Position numbers and translations under genes: made by a program. DNA of 64,000 bases, from NCBI GenBank assembly GCA_963735495.1, contig CAVTLG010000014.1, positions 1,196,442 to 1,260,441 on the forward strand, given 5' to 3'. The notes beneath the pieces were generated by a model, which was not told the origin of the DNA, ran no database searches, and saw only the letters and a program-made list of their open reading frames with translations. Source of the stretch: CAVTLG01 sp963735495 (GTDB lineage Bacteria; Chloroflexota; Ktedonobacteria; Ktedonobacterales; Ktedonobacteraceae). Positions 10,201-19,167 of this stretch are shown here, piece by piece (positions within the stretch are counted from its first letter, which is position 1; every line of letters begins with the position of its first letter).

Positions 10201-11795
10201 TTTTTGAGATGGGAGGAGATTCTATCCTTTGTTTTCAAGTGATTGCACGAGCGAGCGATGCTGGCCTCACTCTCTCTCATCGCCAGCTTTTTGACTTACC
10301 AACCATTGCTCAACTGGCGGAGGTTATAAATACAACCTCGCAGGTGCGCGCGGAACAGGGAAATGTCAGTGGAACCCTTCCTCTTACGCCGATTCAGCGC
10401 TGGTTCTTCGCGCACAATTTTGCTGAGCCACAGCATTGGAATCAGTCTCTGTTTCTTGAAGTTCATCCAGCGCTCACAGCGATCATGATCAAAACGGCTT
10501 TACAGGCTCTGCTTCAACATCATGATGCATTGCGCGTGTTCTTTCCCCACAACCATACTGGTTGGCAACAGGTCATAGCCGGGCCGGAAATCGAAGTTCC
10601 ATTCCACCTTGAAGACCACTTTTATTTAAGTGAAGCGGACCAGAGTGTCGTATTGGATGAAATGATGATGCACTGGCAACACAGCCTCGATTTAGATCGC
10701 GCCCCTTTGTTACGTGCTGTACTTTTTGAAACAGGCGACTTGCAAAAGAGGCTGCTGCTCATTTTTCACCACCTGATCATTGATGGGGTATCGTCACGCA
10801 TCCTCATGGAGGATCTCCAGACCGTCTGCTCGCAGGTGTTGGAGGGTTCTCCGATACAGTTTCCCTCGAAAACAACTTCATACAAACATTGGGCCGAGCG
10901 GCTGCACGCGTATGCACAATCAGGCGAATTGCTCCAGGAACACTTGTATTGGCAGCAGGTCATACAGGGAGCAAAGGCCATTGAGGCTGGAGAGATCACT
11001 TTCCCAGCAGGGAAAAATACTGAGCAGATAACACATACTATTTCAGGTACGTTGTCAGTTCAGGAGACAGAGGCGTTGCTGCGGCAACTTCCACAGGTCT
11101 ATCATGCCCGAACGCACGAGATCCTGCTCTGCGCATTAACACAGGTGTGGTGTGACTGGACCGGCAGAAATGAGGTATTCATTGCGTTGGAAAATCATGG
11201 ACGCGAACCACTTTTTCACGATGTGGACCTGTCACGCACAATAGGCTGGTTCACCGCTCTCTTCCCTGTCCTTTTACGTTTATCCCCCCAGCAAGGACCA
11301 GTCGAGGATGTGCGCAGAGTGAAAGAGCAGTTGCGTCAGATACCAAACCGAGGCATCGGCTATGGGCTCCTACGCTATCTGGTTGCCGATCAGACCATCG
11401 CAGATGCCTATGAGACAGCACCAGAGCCAATGCTTAATTTTAACTATCTAGGCCGATTTGAAACATATACACAGGAAATTGCATTATTGCACGAGATACC
11501 AGATAGCATCAGATACGAACGTAGCGCAAAAAACAAACGCACACACACAATAGAGATCAACTGTTTGATTGCAGAAGCACAATTGCATGTCCATTGGACG
11601 TACAGTAAAGCCATCCATGCTAAAGCCACTATCGCACAACTGGTAAGTAAGTATTTGCAGGCGTTGCGCATATTGATTGACCATTGTCAGGCAGAAGCTG
11701 TCATCAGTTATAGCTCTTCCGATTTTCCAGAGGCCGATCTTAGCCAGGAAGAGCTTGATACGTTTATTGCCGGACTTGATACAGTCGGGGAGTGA
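7203..11795 (+). CDS. NRPS module C-A-T-E, predicted D-phenylalanine
   Basis: The protein is 1530 residues, with AAGGAGCC ahead of ATG 7203. The N-terminus VEDVYPLSPMQQGMLF looks like an acceptor communication (COM) sequence joined to the C domain; HHLLLDGWS is near residue 142. The A domain (about 456-952) has YTSGSTGLPKG and YGPTETTVC. The pocket reads D-A-W-T-I-A-A-V-C-K, the phenylalanine code known from tyrocidine synthetase. The carrier domain has MGGDSI near residue 1005. An epimerisation domain follows (about 1057-1510) with HHLIIDGVS and FNYLGRF. The C-terminal LSQEELDTFIAGL resembles a donor COM helix. The expected product is a D-Phe-extended thioester passed to the next subunit. 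The A-domain DNA (8568-10060) is nearly identical to that of the following gene. Confidence 0.95.
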   Translation: MELENVEDVYPLSPMQQGMLFQALYAPESALYFEQYTCVLHGHLSLTAFKQAWQDVIMQHPILRVFFVWEELEEPIQVVCQQVALQWSELDWRDLSETVQQKRFQRFQQDDCAHGFDLTRAPLIRMCLIRLDEVRYHFIWSYHHLLLDGWSVGLVLQAVFSRYRAYQRGEPFSPSLSLSYKEYLLWLQQQNMESAEAFWRKELAGFSAPTPLPYDHPLAQSQTRDARYEEQEIWLTWEAVNKLEATARTSHLTLNTLAQGAWAMLLSRYSGEVDIVFGTVVSGRTATVAHTEEMVGLFINTLPARIHIAPDMPIVSWLQELQVHQIEGRQYEYSPLVQVQRWSKVPRPLPLFESLLVFENYAMGNAAYESEDSDLRVEHMRISERAGSPLTLIIVPGDTWWVRISYDQARFNGGDIKRLLSHYQALLEGMAVNMAQSVKALPMFASGERTQVLNAWNRTQGDVPDPSCFHQLFSAQAALTPHAPAVQQDRHMLTYQQLDTRSNQLAHLLRQQGVGPDTIIALCLPRGLELPLALLAIWKAGAAYLPLDSALPPQRLSFLLQDAAASLLLTHSSLLSSLPASLPTVLCLDQLAFDEQPSWPPVSTVQPLHLAYLIYTSGSTGLPKGTMITHQGLRNLVEAQRHFFSLGSEERILQFASLSFDASVWELALAWGAGACLVFPSASALLAGPALGTLLVQQRISVVTLPPSILASLAGMPLPLLRLVITAGEACAWELVARWSEGRRFCNAYGPTETTVCASAAWCLTPVDRRTEGSSPPIGYPLRNLRCYVLDSNMEPAPLGVCGELYVGGPALARGYWGQPRLTAECFVPDPFSQQAGARLYRTGDLVCRREDGQLAFVGRRDQQIKLHGLRIELGEIAAVLRSHPGIQDVVVRVEGAASGGLQVVSYVIAGAQQDLNGSQVRRFVQQRLPAYMVPARVMMLEAFPLTPNGKIDYRALSLPQEVEGSDNNYIAPRTTIEETLAHIWSGVLNLARVGIHDNFFEMGGDSILCFQVIARASDAGLTLSHRQLFDLPTIAQLAEVINTTSQVRAEQGNVSGTLPLTPIQRWFFAHNFAEPQHWNQSLFLEVHPALTAIMIKTALQALLQHHDALRVFFPHNHTGWQQVIAGPEIEVPFHLEDHFYLSEADQSVVLDEMMMHWQHSLDLDRAPLLRAVLFETGDLQKRLLLIFHHLIIDGVSSRILMEDLQTVCSQVLEGSPIQFPSKTTSYKHWAERLHAYAQSGELLQEHLYWQQVIQGAKAIEAGEITFPAGKNTEQITHTISGTLSVQETEALLRQLPQVYHARTHEILLCALTQVWCDWTGRNEVFIALENHGREPLFHDVDLSRTIGWFTALFPVLLRLSPQQGPVEDVRRVKEQLRQIPNRGIGYGLLRYLVADQTIADAYETAPEPMLNFNYLGRFETYTQEIALLHEIPDSIRYERSAKNKRTHTIEINCLIAEAQLHVHWTYSKAIHAKATIAQLVSKYLQALRILIDHCQAEAVISYSSSDFPEADLSQEELDTFIAGLDTVGE
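8568..10060 (+). repeat. A-domain direct repeat, copy 1 (1493 bp)
   Basis: This stretch begins at TGGAATCGCACGCAGGG and ends at GGCAAAATCGA. It matches 13154-14646 without any gap and with only about seven base differences found by eye. It covers the A domain plus a little linker; flanking C, T and E sequences are clearly diverged. Confidence 0.95.
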
Positions 11796-11802
11796 TTTGG
11801 CG

Positions 11803-14800
11803 ATGAGTAATAAAAATATTGAGGCTATTTACCCTCTTTCTCCGATGCAACAGGGCATGCTCTTTCACACACTCTATGCGCCGGAGCAAGGCTTCTATGT
11901 TGAGCAATTCAGTTGTGATCTAAAAGCAGACCTCAATAGAACTCTTTTTAAGCAAGCCTGGGAGCATATTCTTACACGACATGCGGTTCTGCGCACCTCG
12001 GTTCATACCACGAATGCAGATAAACCACTACAGGTGGTTCATGAACAACTTGCCTTGCCGTGGCTAGAGCTTGATTACTGTGACTATCTGCCTGCCGAGC
12101 AACAGACATTATTGGAGAGCTTTCTGCAGCATGACAGAAAACAGGGTTTTATTCTCTCACAGCCTCCGCTGATGAGACTCGCGCTTATTCACCTGTCTGA
12201 GCATGCTTATCGCCTGGTCTGGAGTTTTCATCATATTCTGCTGGATGGCTGGTCGGGGGCAATTCTGCTCGAACGAACTCTTTGCCTGCTACGAGGCTCT
12301 TTGCGTCGGGCACCATCCCAACCTGCCAGTACCGTACCCATATCGCGACTATATCCACTGGTTGCAACAACAGGATAGAAAACAATCAGAAGCCTTCTGG
12401 CGCGCAGAGCTGGCCGATTTTGATACACCAACGTCTTTACCTCTACTACCATTTACCTCACAGACGTATATACCAGGCGAGCAAACTTTTCATCTTTCTT
12501 CCGCGACCTCCACGGCATTACAAGAATTCGCACAGCGCCACCATCTGACGTTGAGCACCATTGTTCAAGGAGCCTGGGCAGTGGTACTCAGTCGCTACAG
12601 TCGGGAAACGGATATTCTCTTTGGCATAACTACCTCTGGACGCCCTCCTACCTTGAAGGGTGCCGAAAGTATGATTGGTCTCTTCATCAATACACTCCCA
12701 CTGCGTGTACAGGTTGCTGGAAATACTCCCTTGTTGCACTGGCTCACTGAATTACAAAAGCGCGTTGTAAACATACGACAGTATGAATATACGCACCTGG
12801 CGAAAATTCAGGAATGGAGTTCTGTGCCAGGTGGTCAGCCTCTCTTCGAAAGTCTCGTGGTATTTGAAAATTACCCGGTTGCACGTTCTATGCAAGAACG
12901 ATGGCATAAGCTGGAAATCAGTGATGTACGTTTCGCAGAGCAGGGCAATTATCCACTCAATCTTCTGGTCGCTCCTGGCTTGCACCTGACGCTTCACTTA
13001 CTCTATGATCACGCTCGCATTGCTGATGAGACAGTTACGCATCTGCTGGCTCATCTACATAATGTGTTACTGCATATACTCGGCGCGCCAGAACAGTTAC
13101 TCTCAGCAATCTCACTGCTGGATGAGGTAGAGCGCGTGCAAGTGTTGGATACCTGGAATCGCACGCAGGGTGATGTTCCAGATCCATCCTGTTTCCATCA
13201 GCTCTTCTCAGCGCAGGCCGCTCTCACTCCCCATGCGCCTGCCGTGCAGCAGGACCGGCACATGCTGACCTATCAGCAACTGGATACGCGCTCCAACCAG
13301 CTCGCGCATCTCTTGCGCCAACAAGGCGTGGGTCCCGACACGATCATCGCTCTCTGCCTGCCCCGTGGCCTGGAACTGCCTCTGGCGCTCCTGGCCATCT
13401 GGAAAGCCGGTGCAGCCTATCTACCTCTGGATAGTGCTTTGCCACCTCAGCGTCTGAGCTTTCTGCTCCAGGATGCGGCGGCCTCACTCCTGCTCACCCA
13501 CTCCTCGTTACTCTCGTCGCTGCCCGCATCCCTTCCTACTGTCCTCTGCCTCGACCAACTGGCCTTCGATGAACAGCCCTCCTGGCCGCCAGTCAGCACG
13601 GTGCAGCCTCTACACCTGGCCTATCTCATCTATACCTCCGGATCTACCGGCCTGCCTAAGGGGACCATGATTACGCATCAGGGACTGCGCAATCTGGTCG
13701 AGGCACAACGCCACTTCTTCTCCCTGGGGTCTGAGGAGCGCATTCTGCAATTTGCCTCCTTGAGCTTTGATGCCTCCGTCTGGGAGTTGGCCCTTGCCTG
13801 GGGAGCCGGAGCCTGCCTGGTCTTCCCATCTGCCTCGGCCCTGCTGGCTGGTCCTGCGCTCGGTACCTTGCTGGTTCAGCAGCGCATCAGTGTGGTCACG
13901 CTGCCTCCTTCGATCCTGGCATCTCTCGCCGGGATGCCTCTGCCGCTCTTGCGCCTGGTGATCACGGCAGGCGAAGCCTGTGCATGGGAACTGGTCGCCC
14001 GCTGGAGTGAGGGACGCCGCTTCTGCAATGCGTATGGTCCCACCGAGACCACCGTCTGTGCCTCTGCTGCCTGGTGCCTGACTCCTGTGGATCGGAGAAC
14101 CGAAGGAAGTTCTCCCCCCATTGGCTATCCTTTGCGCAACTTACGCTGCTATGTGCTTGATAGCAACATGGAGCCAGCGCCATTGGGAGTCTGTGGGGAA
14201 TTGTATGTAGGGGGACCAGCACTGGCACGGGGCTATTGGGGCCAGCCGAGGTTAACCGCTGAGTGTTTTGTCCCCGACCCGTTTAGTCAGCAGGCAGGAG
14301 CGCGCCTCTATCGCACCGGAGATCTGGTGTGCCGGCGAGAGGATGGGCAACTGGCGTTTGTGGGACGCCGGGATCAGCAGATCAAGCTGCATGGCTTACG
14401 CATCGAACTGGGAGAGATCGCTGCCGTGCTGCGGAGCCATCCTGGCATTCAGGATGTGGTCGTACGGGTAGAGGGAGCGGCGAGCGGTGGACTACAAGTC
14501 GTTTCCTACGTGATCGCAGGTGCGCAGCAGGACTTGAACGGATCGCAGGTGCGCCGCTTTGTGCAACAGCGCTTACCTGCCTATATGGTCCCGACGCGGG
14601 TCATGATGCTGGAGGCTTTTCCCCTCACTCCCAACGGCAAAATCGACAGTAAACAATTATCCCTATTGATGCAGGATACACAGGAATATGTTCGGGTTGC
14701 CCCACGCAATCAAAGCGAAGAGCTACTCGTCAACATCTGGAGAGCACTCCTCAAGAAGGAAACGGTTGGAGTTCACGACAACTTCTTTGAACTGGGAGGT

Positions 14801-16390
14801 GATTCTATTCAATGCATTTTTATGGTAGATAAGGCAAGAAAAGCGGGCATACATATCACACCACAGCAGATCTTTTCATATCCTACCATTGCACAACTTG
14901 CCAGGGTAGTTGAGCAATCTGCGCGTGTAGACACTGCTCAGGAGCCACTGACCGGAGATGTACCTCTCACGCCTATCCAGCACTGGTTTTTTGAACGCAA
15001 ACTGGCACAGCCCCAGCACTGGAATCAATCGATGCTACTGGAAGGTCCGACGACCTTTTCGCCTGCGCATCTGCAACAGATCATCGAGCAACTTATGCTG
15101 CATCATGATGCACTCCGCATGCGCTTCCGCCAAGAGAATGGGCATTGGCAGCAGTTTTACTCTCTCCCAAATACGGACGTTCCCTACATGTCAATCGATA
15201 TTTCCATGCTGTCAGAGAGCGAGCGTCAAAACTATATGAAGCACACGTTTCTCCAGCAACAGGCAAGCCTGCATCTGGAGAAAGGCCCATTGGTACGTTT
15301 CGTCCATTTCTATCAAGGTAAAAGCCAACCATGCAGACTATTTATCGTCATTCATCATCTCGTGATCGACACTGTTTCATGGAGCATCCTGCTTGATGAG
15401 ATAGAGACAGCCTGTGCGCAACTTTTACGAGGAGAACGTATCGTTTTTGACCCCAAAACGACCTCTTTTAAGCACTGGGCCGAACTCTTGCAAGAATATG
15501 CTCGCTCTCAGCATTTTATTATGGAGGCTGCCTACTGGCTGGAAGAGGCCCGAATGCGGGTAGAACGGTTGCCCCGTGATCTCTCAACTAGTGGGCAGAC
15601 GACTGGTAGTGAGGCGTCGTCACGAACCATTGTTGCGGTATTGACGCCAGAAGAAACGCAGCGCTTACAAGAAGCCGCGCAAGCCTACCGGGCGGCAAGT
15701 AACGAGTTAGTGCTGACGGCCCTGGCCCTGGCCCTGGCCAGATGGACAGGAACATCGCAGCTACTCATCGCTCTTGAAGGGCATGGACGCGAAGAGCTAA
15801 GTGATCAGTTGGGTTTCTCACGCTCCCTTGGATGGTATACGACCCTTTTCCCGTTATTGCTCCAGATAGAGAAGGCAGACGAGCCAGGAACATGCCTGCA
15901 GATGATAAAAGAACAACGGCGGGCGGTGCCAGGGCGTGGCATTAGCTATGGTCTGTTGCGTTACCTGCATGACGATCCGGTACTGACTGAGCGACTGCGT
16001 ACACTTCCGACTCCTGAGATACTGTTCAACTATCTGGGGCGCATCGACCACGCCTCCTCGACAGAAAGTATGTTCAGCCCGGTGGGGGAAGAGAGCGAGT
16101 GCGACCACCATCCCGAGAATACACGTAGTCACCTCTTCGAAATCAATGCCTACATCATCGCAGACCGCTTAGAGATACATTGGACCTATAGTAATCAGGC
16201 TCATCATGAGAGAACGGTTAGAAAATTGCTTGAGGATACCCTGGAGCATCTGCGTGCTCTCATGGCGCAGAGGTGGACGGAGGAAGCCGTTACGCCGTCT
16301 GATTTCCCACTGGCAAAGCTCAATCGACAAAAACTACAGACACTATCCAGGCTCATTGAACAGATCGAGGATGAACATGAGAAACGTTGA
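11803..16390 (+). CDS. NRPS module C-A-T-E, predicted D-phenylalanine, with a one-base frameshift in the C domain
   Basis: The start is ATG 11803 (MSNKNIEAIYPLSPMQQGMLF), 7 bases after the previous stop. Translation runs through HHILLDGWSGAILLE and then leaves frame; from about 12271 the protein continues one frame over as NELFACYEALCVG. Removing one G at 12271 restores ILLNELFACYEA, matching the neighbour module ILLDEVLTLYEA in length. A slip in the G5 run at 12254-12258 is an alternative. Repaired, the order is C, A (phenylalanine code D-A-W-T-I-A-A-V-C-K), T (LGGDSI), E (HHLVIDTVSW, FNYLGR) and a donor COM-like tail (LNRQKLQTLSRLIEQIE). The stop overlaps the next gene by 20 bases. If the shift is real, the module is dead and the line would stop at the first Phe; a sequencing error is equally possible. 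Confidence 0.9.
13154..14646 (+). repeat. A-domain direct repeat, copy 2 (1493 bp)
   Basis: This is the partner of 8568-10060 at a constant offset of 4586. Differences seen include CCC/CCT near 8796, AGC/GAC near the A10 region (VPARVM versus VPTRVM) and a few silent changes. The near identity implies recent duplication or gene conversion restricted to the A domain. Confidence 0.95.
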
Positions 16391-18893
16391 GGATATCTAT
16401 CCGCTGACACCAATGCAGAAGGCAATGCTGTTTCATGATATCAGTGCTCCGCATTCACGTGTCAATTTCGTGCAATCGAGCTATAGGTTGCGTGGGAATA
16501 TACACATCCAGACGCTTAAACAGGCATGGACGAGCATCATTGAACGCCATGCTCCCCTCCGTACCTTCTTTCTGTGGAAAGATCTCGACGAGCCATTACA
16601 GGTTGTGCTCAAAGAAATGTCGCTACCGTGGATAGAGCACGATTGGCAAAGTACACCACTTCAACAGGAGCAGTGGTTAGATACATTGCTTGTGGAAGAT
16701 CGCCAGCAAGGCTTTGATCTTTCTCATGCTCCATTGATACGTTTGCATTTAATTATACTAGATGATAATACATATTATCTCCTGTGGAATATGCACCATA
16801 TCATTCTAGATGGTTGGAGTGCGGCCCTGCTTCTCGATGAAGTTTTAACGCTCTATGAGGCATCCTGTCGAGGGAGCAACCTTTCACTTGCTCCAGTACG
16901 GCCCTATCGTGACTATATTGCCTGGCTTCAGCAACAAGATCTGACGCAGGCCGAGCAATACTGGCGGAAAGCCTTGCAAGGCAAGACGGCGCCAACGCTC
17001 CTCAGGCGGATGCATATCTTCGCTGAGCCGAGCTATGAGGAGTATCACCTACTGCTTTCTTCCGCTACCACCGCAGCTCTGCGGGCGCTTGCTCGCCAGT
17101 GCCAGGTGACGGTTAATGTGCTTATGCAGGGGATAATGGCGCTGCTCTTGAGCCATTACAGTGCCGAGCAGGATGTTTTGTTCGGTGCCACAGTTGCGGG
17201 ACGACCGACAGATCTCATCGGCGTCGAAGCTATGTGTGGCCTGTTTATTACGATACTACCGGTAAGGATCGTCATCGCCGCCGAAACTCCATTATCTATC
17301 TGGCTCACACAGCTACAGGTCCAACACACAGAACGTCATCGGTACGAATATTGCCCACCGGCGCAAATACAGGGATGGAGCGAGATTTCCTGGACTTCAC
17401 CGCTGTTTCACTGCCTGCTGGTATTTGAAAACTACCCAACAAGCAACTCTCAAGCGGCCACGACCGACCGTGCATTTGAAGTGCAGAACATGCTGGCAAC
17501 AGCACGCTCAAATTATCCCTTTACCCTGGTCGTCGATGCAGAGGACTCATTCGATCTCTATATGATCTTTGATCGTCAGTATTTTGCGGACGACAGCGCA
17601 TCCCACGTGAAGTATGATCTGGCGACACTCATTGACAATCTGACGACAATAACAGATGGCAATGTGCCCCTCGCAGCGCTTTTTCTTTCTACTCACAACG
17701 AACAACATCCCAATACGACCTGGATAGTAGACAGAGAAACAGCAATGATACCTATACAGGCAACACAGGCAGAAGTGGAGAAAACTGCTCTTGTGTCCCC
17801 ACGCGATACGCTGGAACTCCAACTGGTACAACTCTGGGAAGAGATATTGCATATCCATCCAATAGGGGTCACTGACAACTTTTTTGCTCTAGGCGGGCAG
17901 TCTCTTCTGGCGTTGTATCTTTTTACACAACTGCAACAACGCTTTGAGCAGAAGCTTTCCCCCTCCCTTTTATTGCAAGTGGGAACTATTGAGCAGTTGG
18001 CTCGTCTGTTACGACAACAGAACGGGGTTGAAACAGAGAGAGTGCTTGTGCCCATTCAACCTCATGGTACAAAGTCTCCATTTTTCTGCGTGCATCCTGC
18101 TATGGGAGGTGTGCTGGCATATTATCATCTTGCACACCATCTTAGCACGGATCAACCTTTCTATGGTTTACAAGATCCTCATCACGAGCAGGAAATAGCC
18201 CCTTTTGTTTCAATTGAAACGATGGCAGCGCACTATATTGCAACTCTACGTACCCAGCAACCGACAGGCCCGTATTACCTGGGAGGTTGGTCACTCGGAG
18301 GTGTCGTCGCCTTTGAAATGGCGCTGCAACTCCAGTGCCAGGGAAACAATGTTGCGCTGCTTGCTATCATCGATAGTGGTGCGCCAGAGCTAGCCTCTAA
18401 ATTTGTCGACGATGCCACATTTCTCGCCACGATGGCGATTGAACTGTTGCGAGGTACTAGCAGGATCACGCTACAGGATCTCTACCTGCGTCTGCGCGAT
18501 CTGTCCCTTGAACAGCAATTCGCCATGGTCCAGGAGCTTCTGGAATTTGCGCATATAGCGCTCCCTGAACAGGGCACGAACTGGTTGCGCCGTGACTGGC
18601 ATATCTTCAAAACACGAGTTGAGGCCGTGCGCCAGTATCAGGCACAACCACACCAACCATATCGCAGCCCCATCGTGCTCTTTCGCTCAAGTGAGTGGGA
18701 TAGTCTTGCTCATGCCGCCAGTGGCCTTGAACGCCTGCCGGATCTGGGCTGGCAACGCTACGCCACCCTCCCAATCGAGATCCAGGTTATCCCTGGCTAC
18801 CATGACACAATTATCCTTGAACCTCATGTTCAGGTGCTGGCTCAACATCTCCAGATCTATCTGGATAAAGTATCTATCATCAACAATAAGTAG
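16371..18893 (+). CDS. NRPS terminal subunit C-T-TE without an adenylation domain
   Basis: The protein is 840 residues; ATG 16371 lies inside the end of the previous gene, indicating coupling. The C domain (about 5-440) has HHIILDGWS near residue 143. There is no A domain: about 60 residues after the C domain the protein goes straight to a carrier domain with LGGQSLLAL (serine near nt 17896). A type I thioesterase follows, with FFCVHPAMGG, the nucleophile motif GWSLGG near residue 640, and the late catalytic histidine in GYHDTI. The carrier must therefore be loaded in trans, or the C domain may use a soluble amine or alcohol, with the TE hydrolysing or cyclising the chain (inference). Domain calls are safe; the final substrate is unknown. 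Confidence 0.94.
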   Translation: MNMRNVEDIYPLTPMQKAMLFHDISAPHSRVNFVQSSYRLRGNIHIQTLKQAWTSIIERHAPLRTFFLWKDLDEPLQVVLKEMSLPWIEHDWQSTPLQQEQWLDTLLVEDRQQGFDLSHAPLIRLHLIILDDNTYYLLWNMHHIILDGWSAALLLDEVLTLYEASCRGSNLSLAPVRPYRDYIAWLQQQDLTQAEQYWRKALQGKTAPTLLRRMHIFAEPSYEEYHLLLSSATTAALRALARQCQVTVNVLMQGIMALLLSHYSAEQDVLFGATVAGRPTDLIGVEAMCGLFITILPVRIVIAAETPLSIWLTQLQVQHTERHRYEYCPPAQIQGWSEISWTSPLFHCLLVFENYPTSNSQAATTDRAFEVQNMLATARSNYPFTLVVDAEDSFDLYMIFDRQYFADDSASHVKYDLATLIDNLTTITDGNVPLAALFLSTHNEQHPNTTWIVDRETAMIPIQATQAEVEKTALVSPRDTLELQLVQLWEEILHIHPIGVTDNFFALGGQSLLALYLFTQLQQRFEQKLSPSLLLQVGTIEQLARLLRQQNGVETERVLVPIQPHGTKSPFFCVHPAMGGVLAYYHLAHHLSTDQPFYGLQDPHHEQEIAPFVSIETMAAHYIATLRTQQPTGPYYLGGWSLGGVVAFEMALQLQCQGNNVALLAIIDSGAPELASKFVDDATFLATMAIELLRGTSRITLQDLYLRLRDLSLEQQFAMVQELLEFAHIALPEQGTNWLRRDWHIFKTRVEAVRQYQAQPHQPYRSPIVLFRSSEWDSLAHAASGLERLPDLGWQRYATLPIEIQVIPGYHDTIILEPHVQVLAQHLQIYLDKVSIINNK

Positions 18894-18911
18894 AACAGAA
18901 AGGTTTTTTTC

Positions 18912-19139
18912 ATGCATCAGAGCGATCAAGAAGACACCACCATCTACAAAGTTGTGGTAAATCATGAAGAACAATACTCGATATGGCCGGCAGAGCGTGA
19001 AAATCCTCCAGGCTGGAAAGACGCAGGTAAGCAAGGCATGAAGGTCGAGTGTCTTGCTCATATTGAGGAGGTCTGGACCGATATGAGACCATTGAGTCTT
19101 CGCCAACGCCAGCAGGAACATGACACACATGCTGATTGA
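18912..19139 (+). CDS. MbtH-like NRPS accessory protein
   Basis: The protein is 75 residues, the usual MbtH size. It has the family signature in order: NHEEQYSIWP, PPGWKDAGKQG, ECLAHIEEVWTDMRP and SLR. MbtH proteins bind A domains and support their folding and activity. The gene starts 18 bases after the TE gene (an AGAAAGG stretch lies just upstream) and is followed by the exporter, so it belongs to the same operon. It likely serves the glycine and phenylalanine A domains upstream. Confidence 0.96.
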   Translation: MHQSDQEDTTIYKVVVNHEEQYSIWPAERENPPGWKDAGKQGMKVECLAHIEEVWTDMRPLSLRQRQQEHDTHAD

Positions 19140-19167
19140 GGAACATGTATTGCAGCTATAGCAACAT

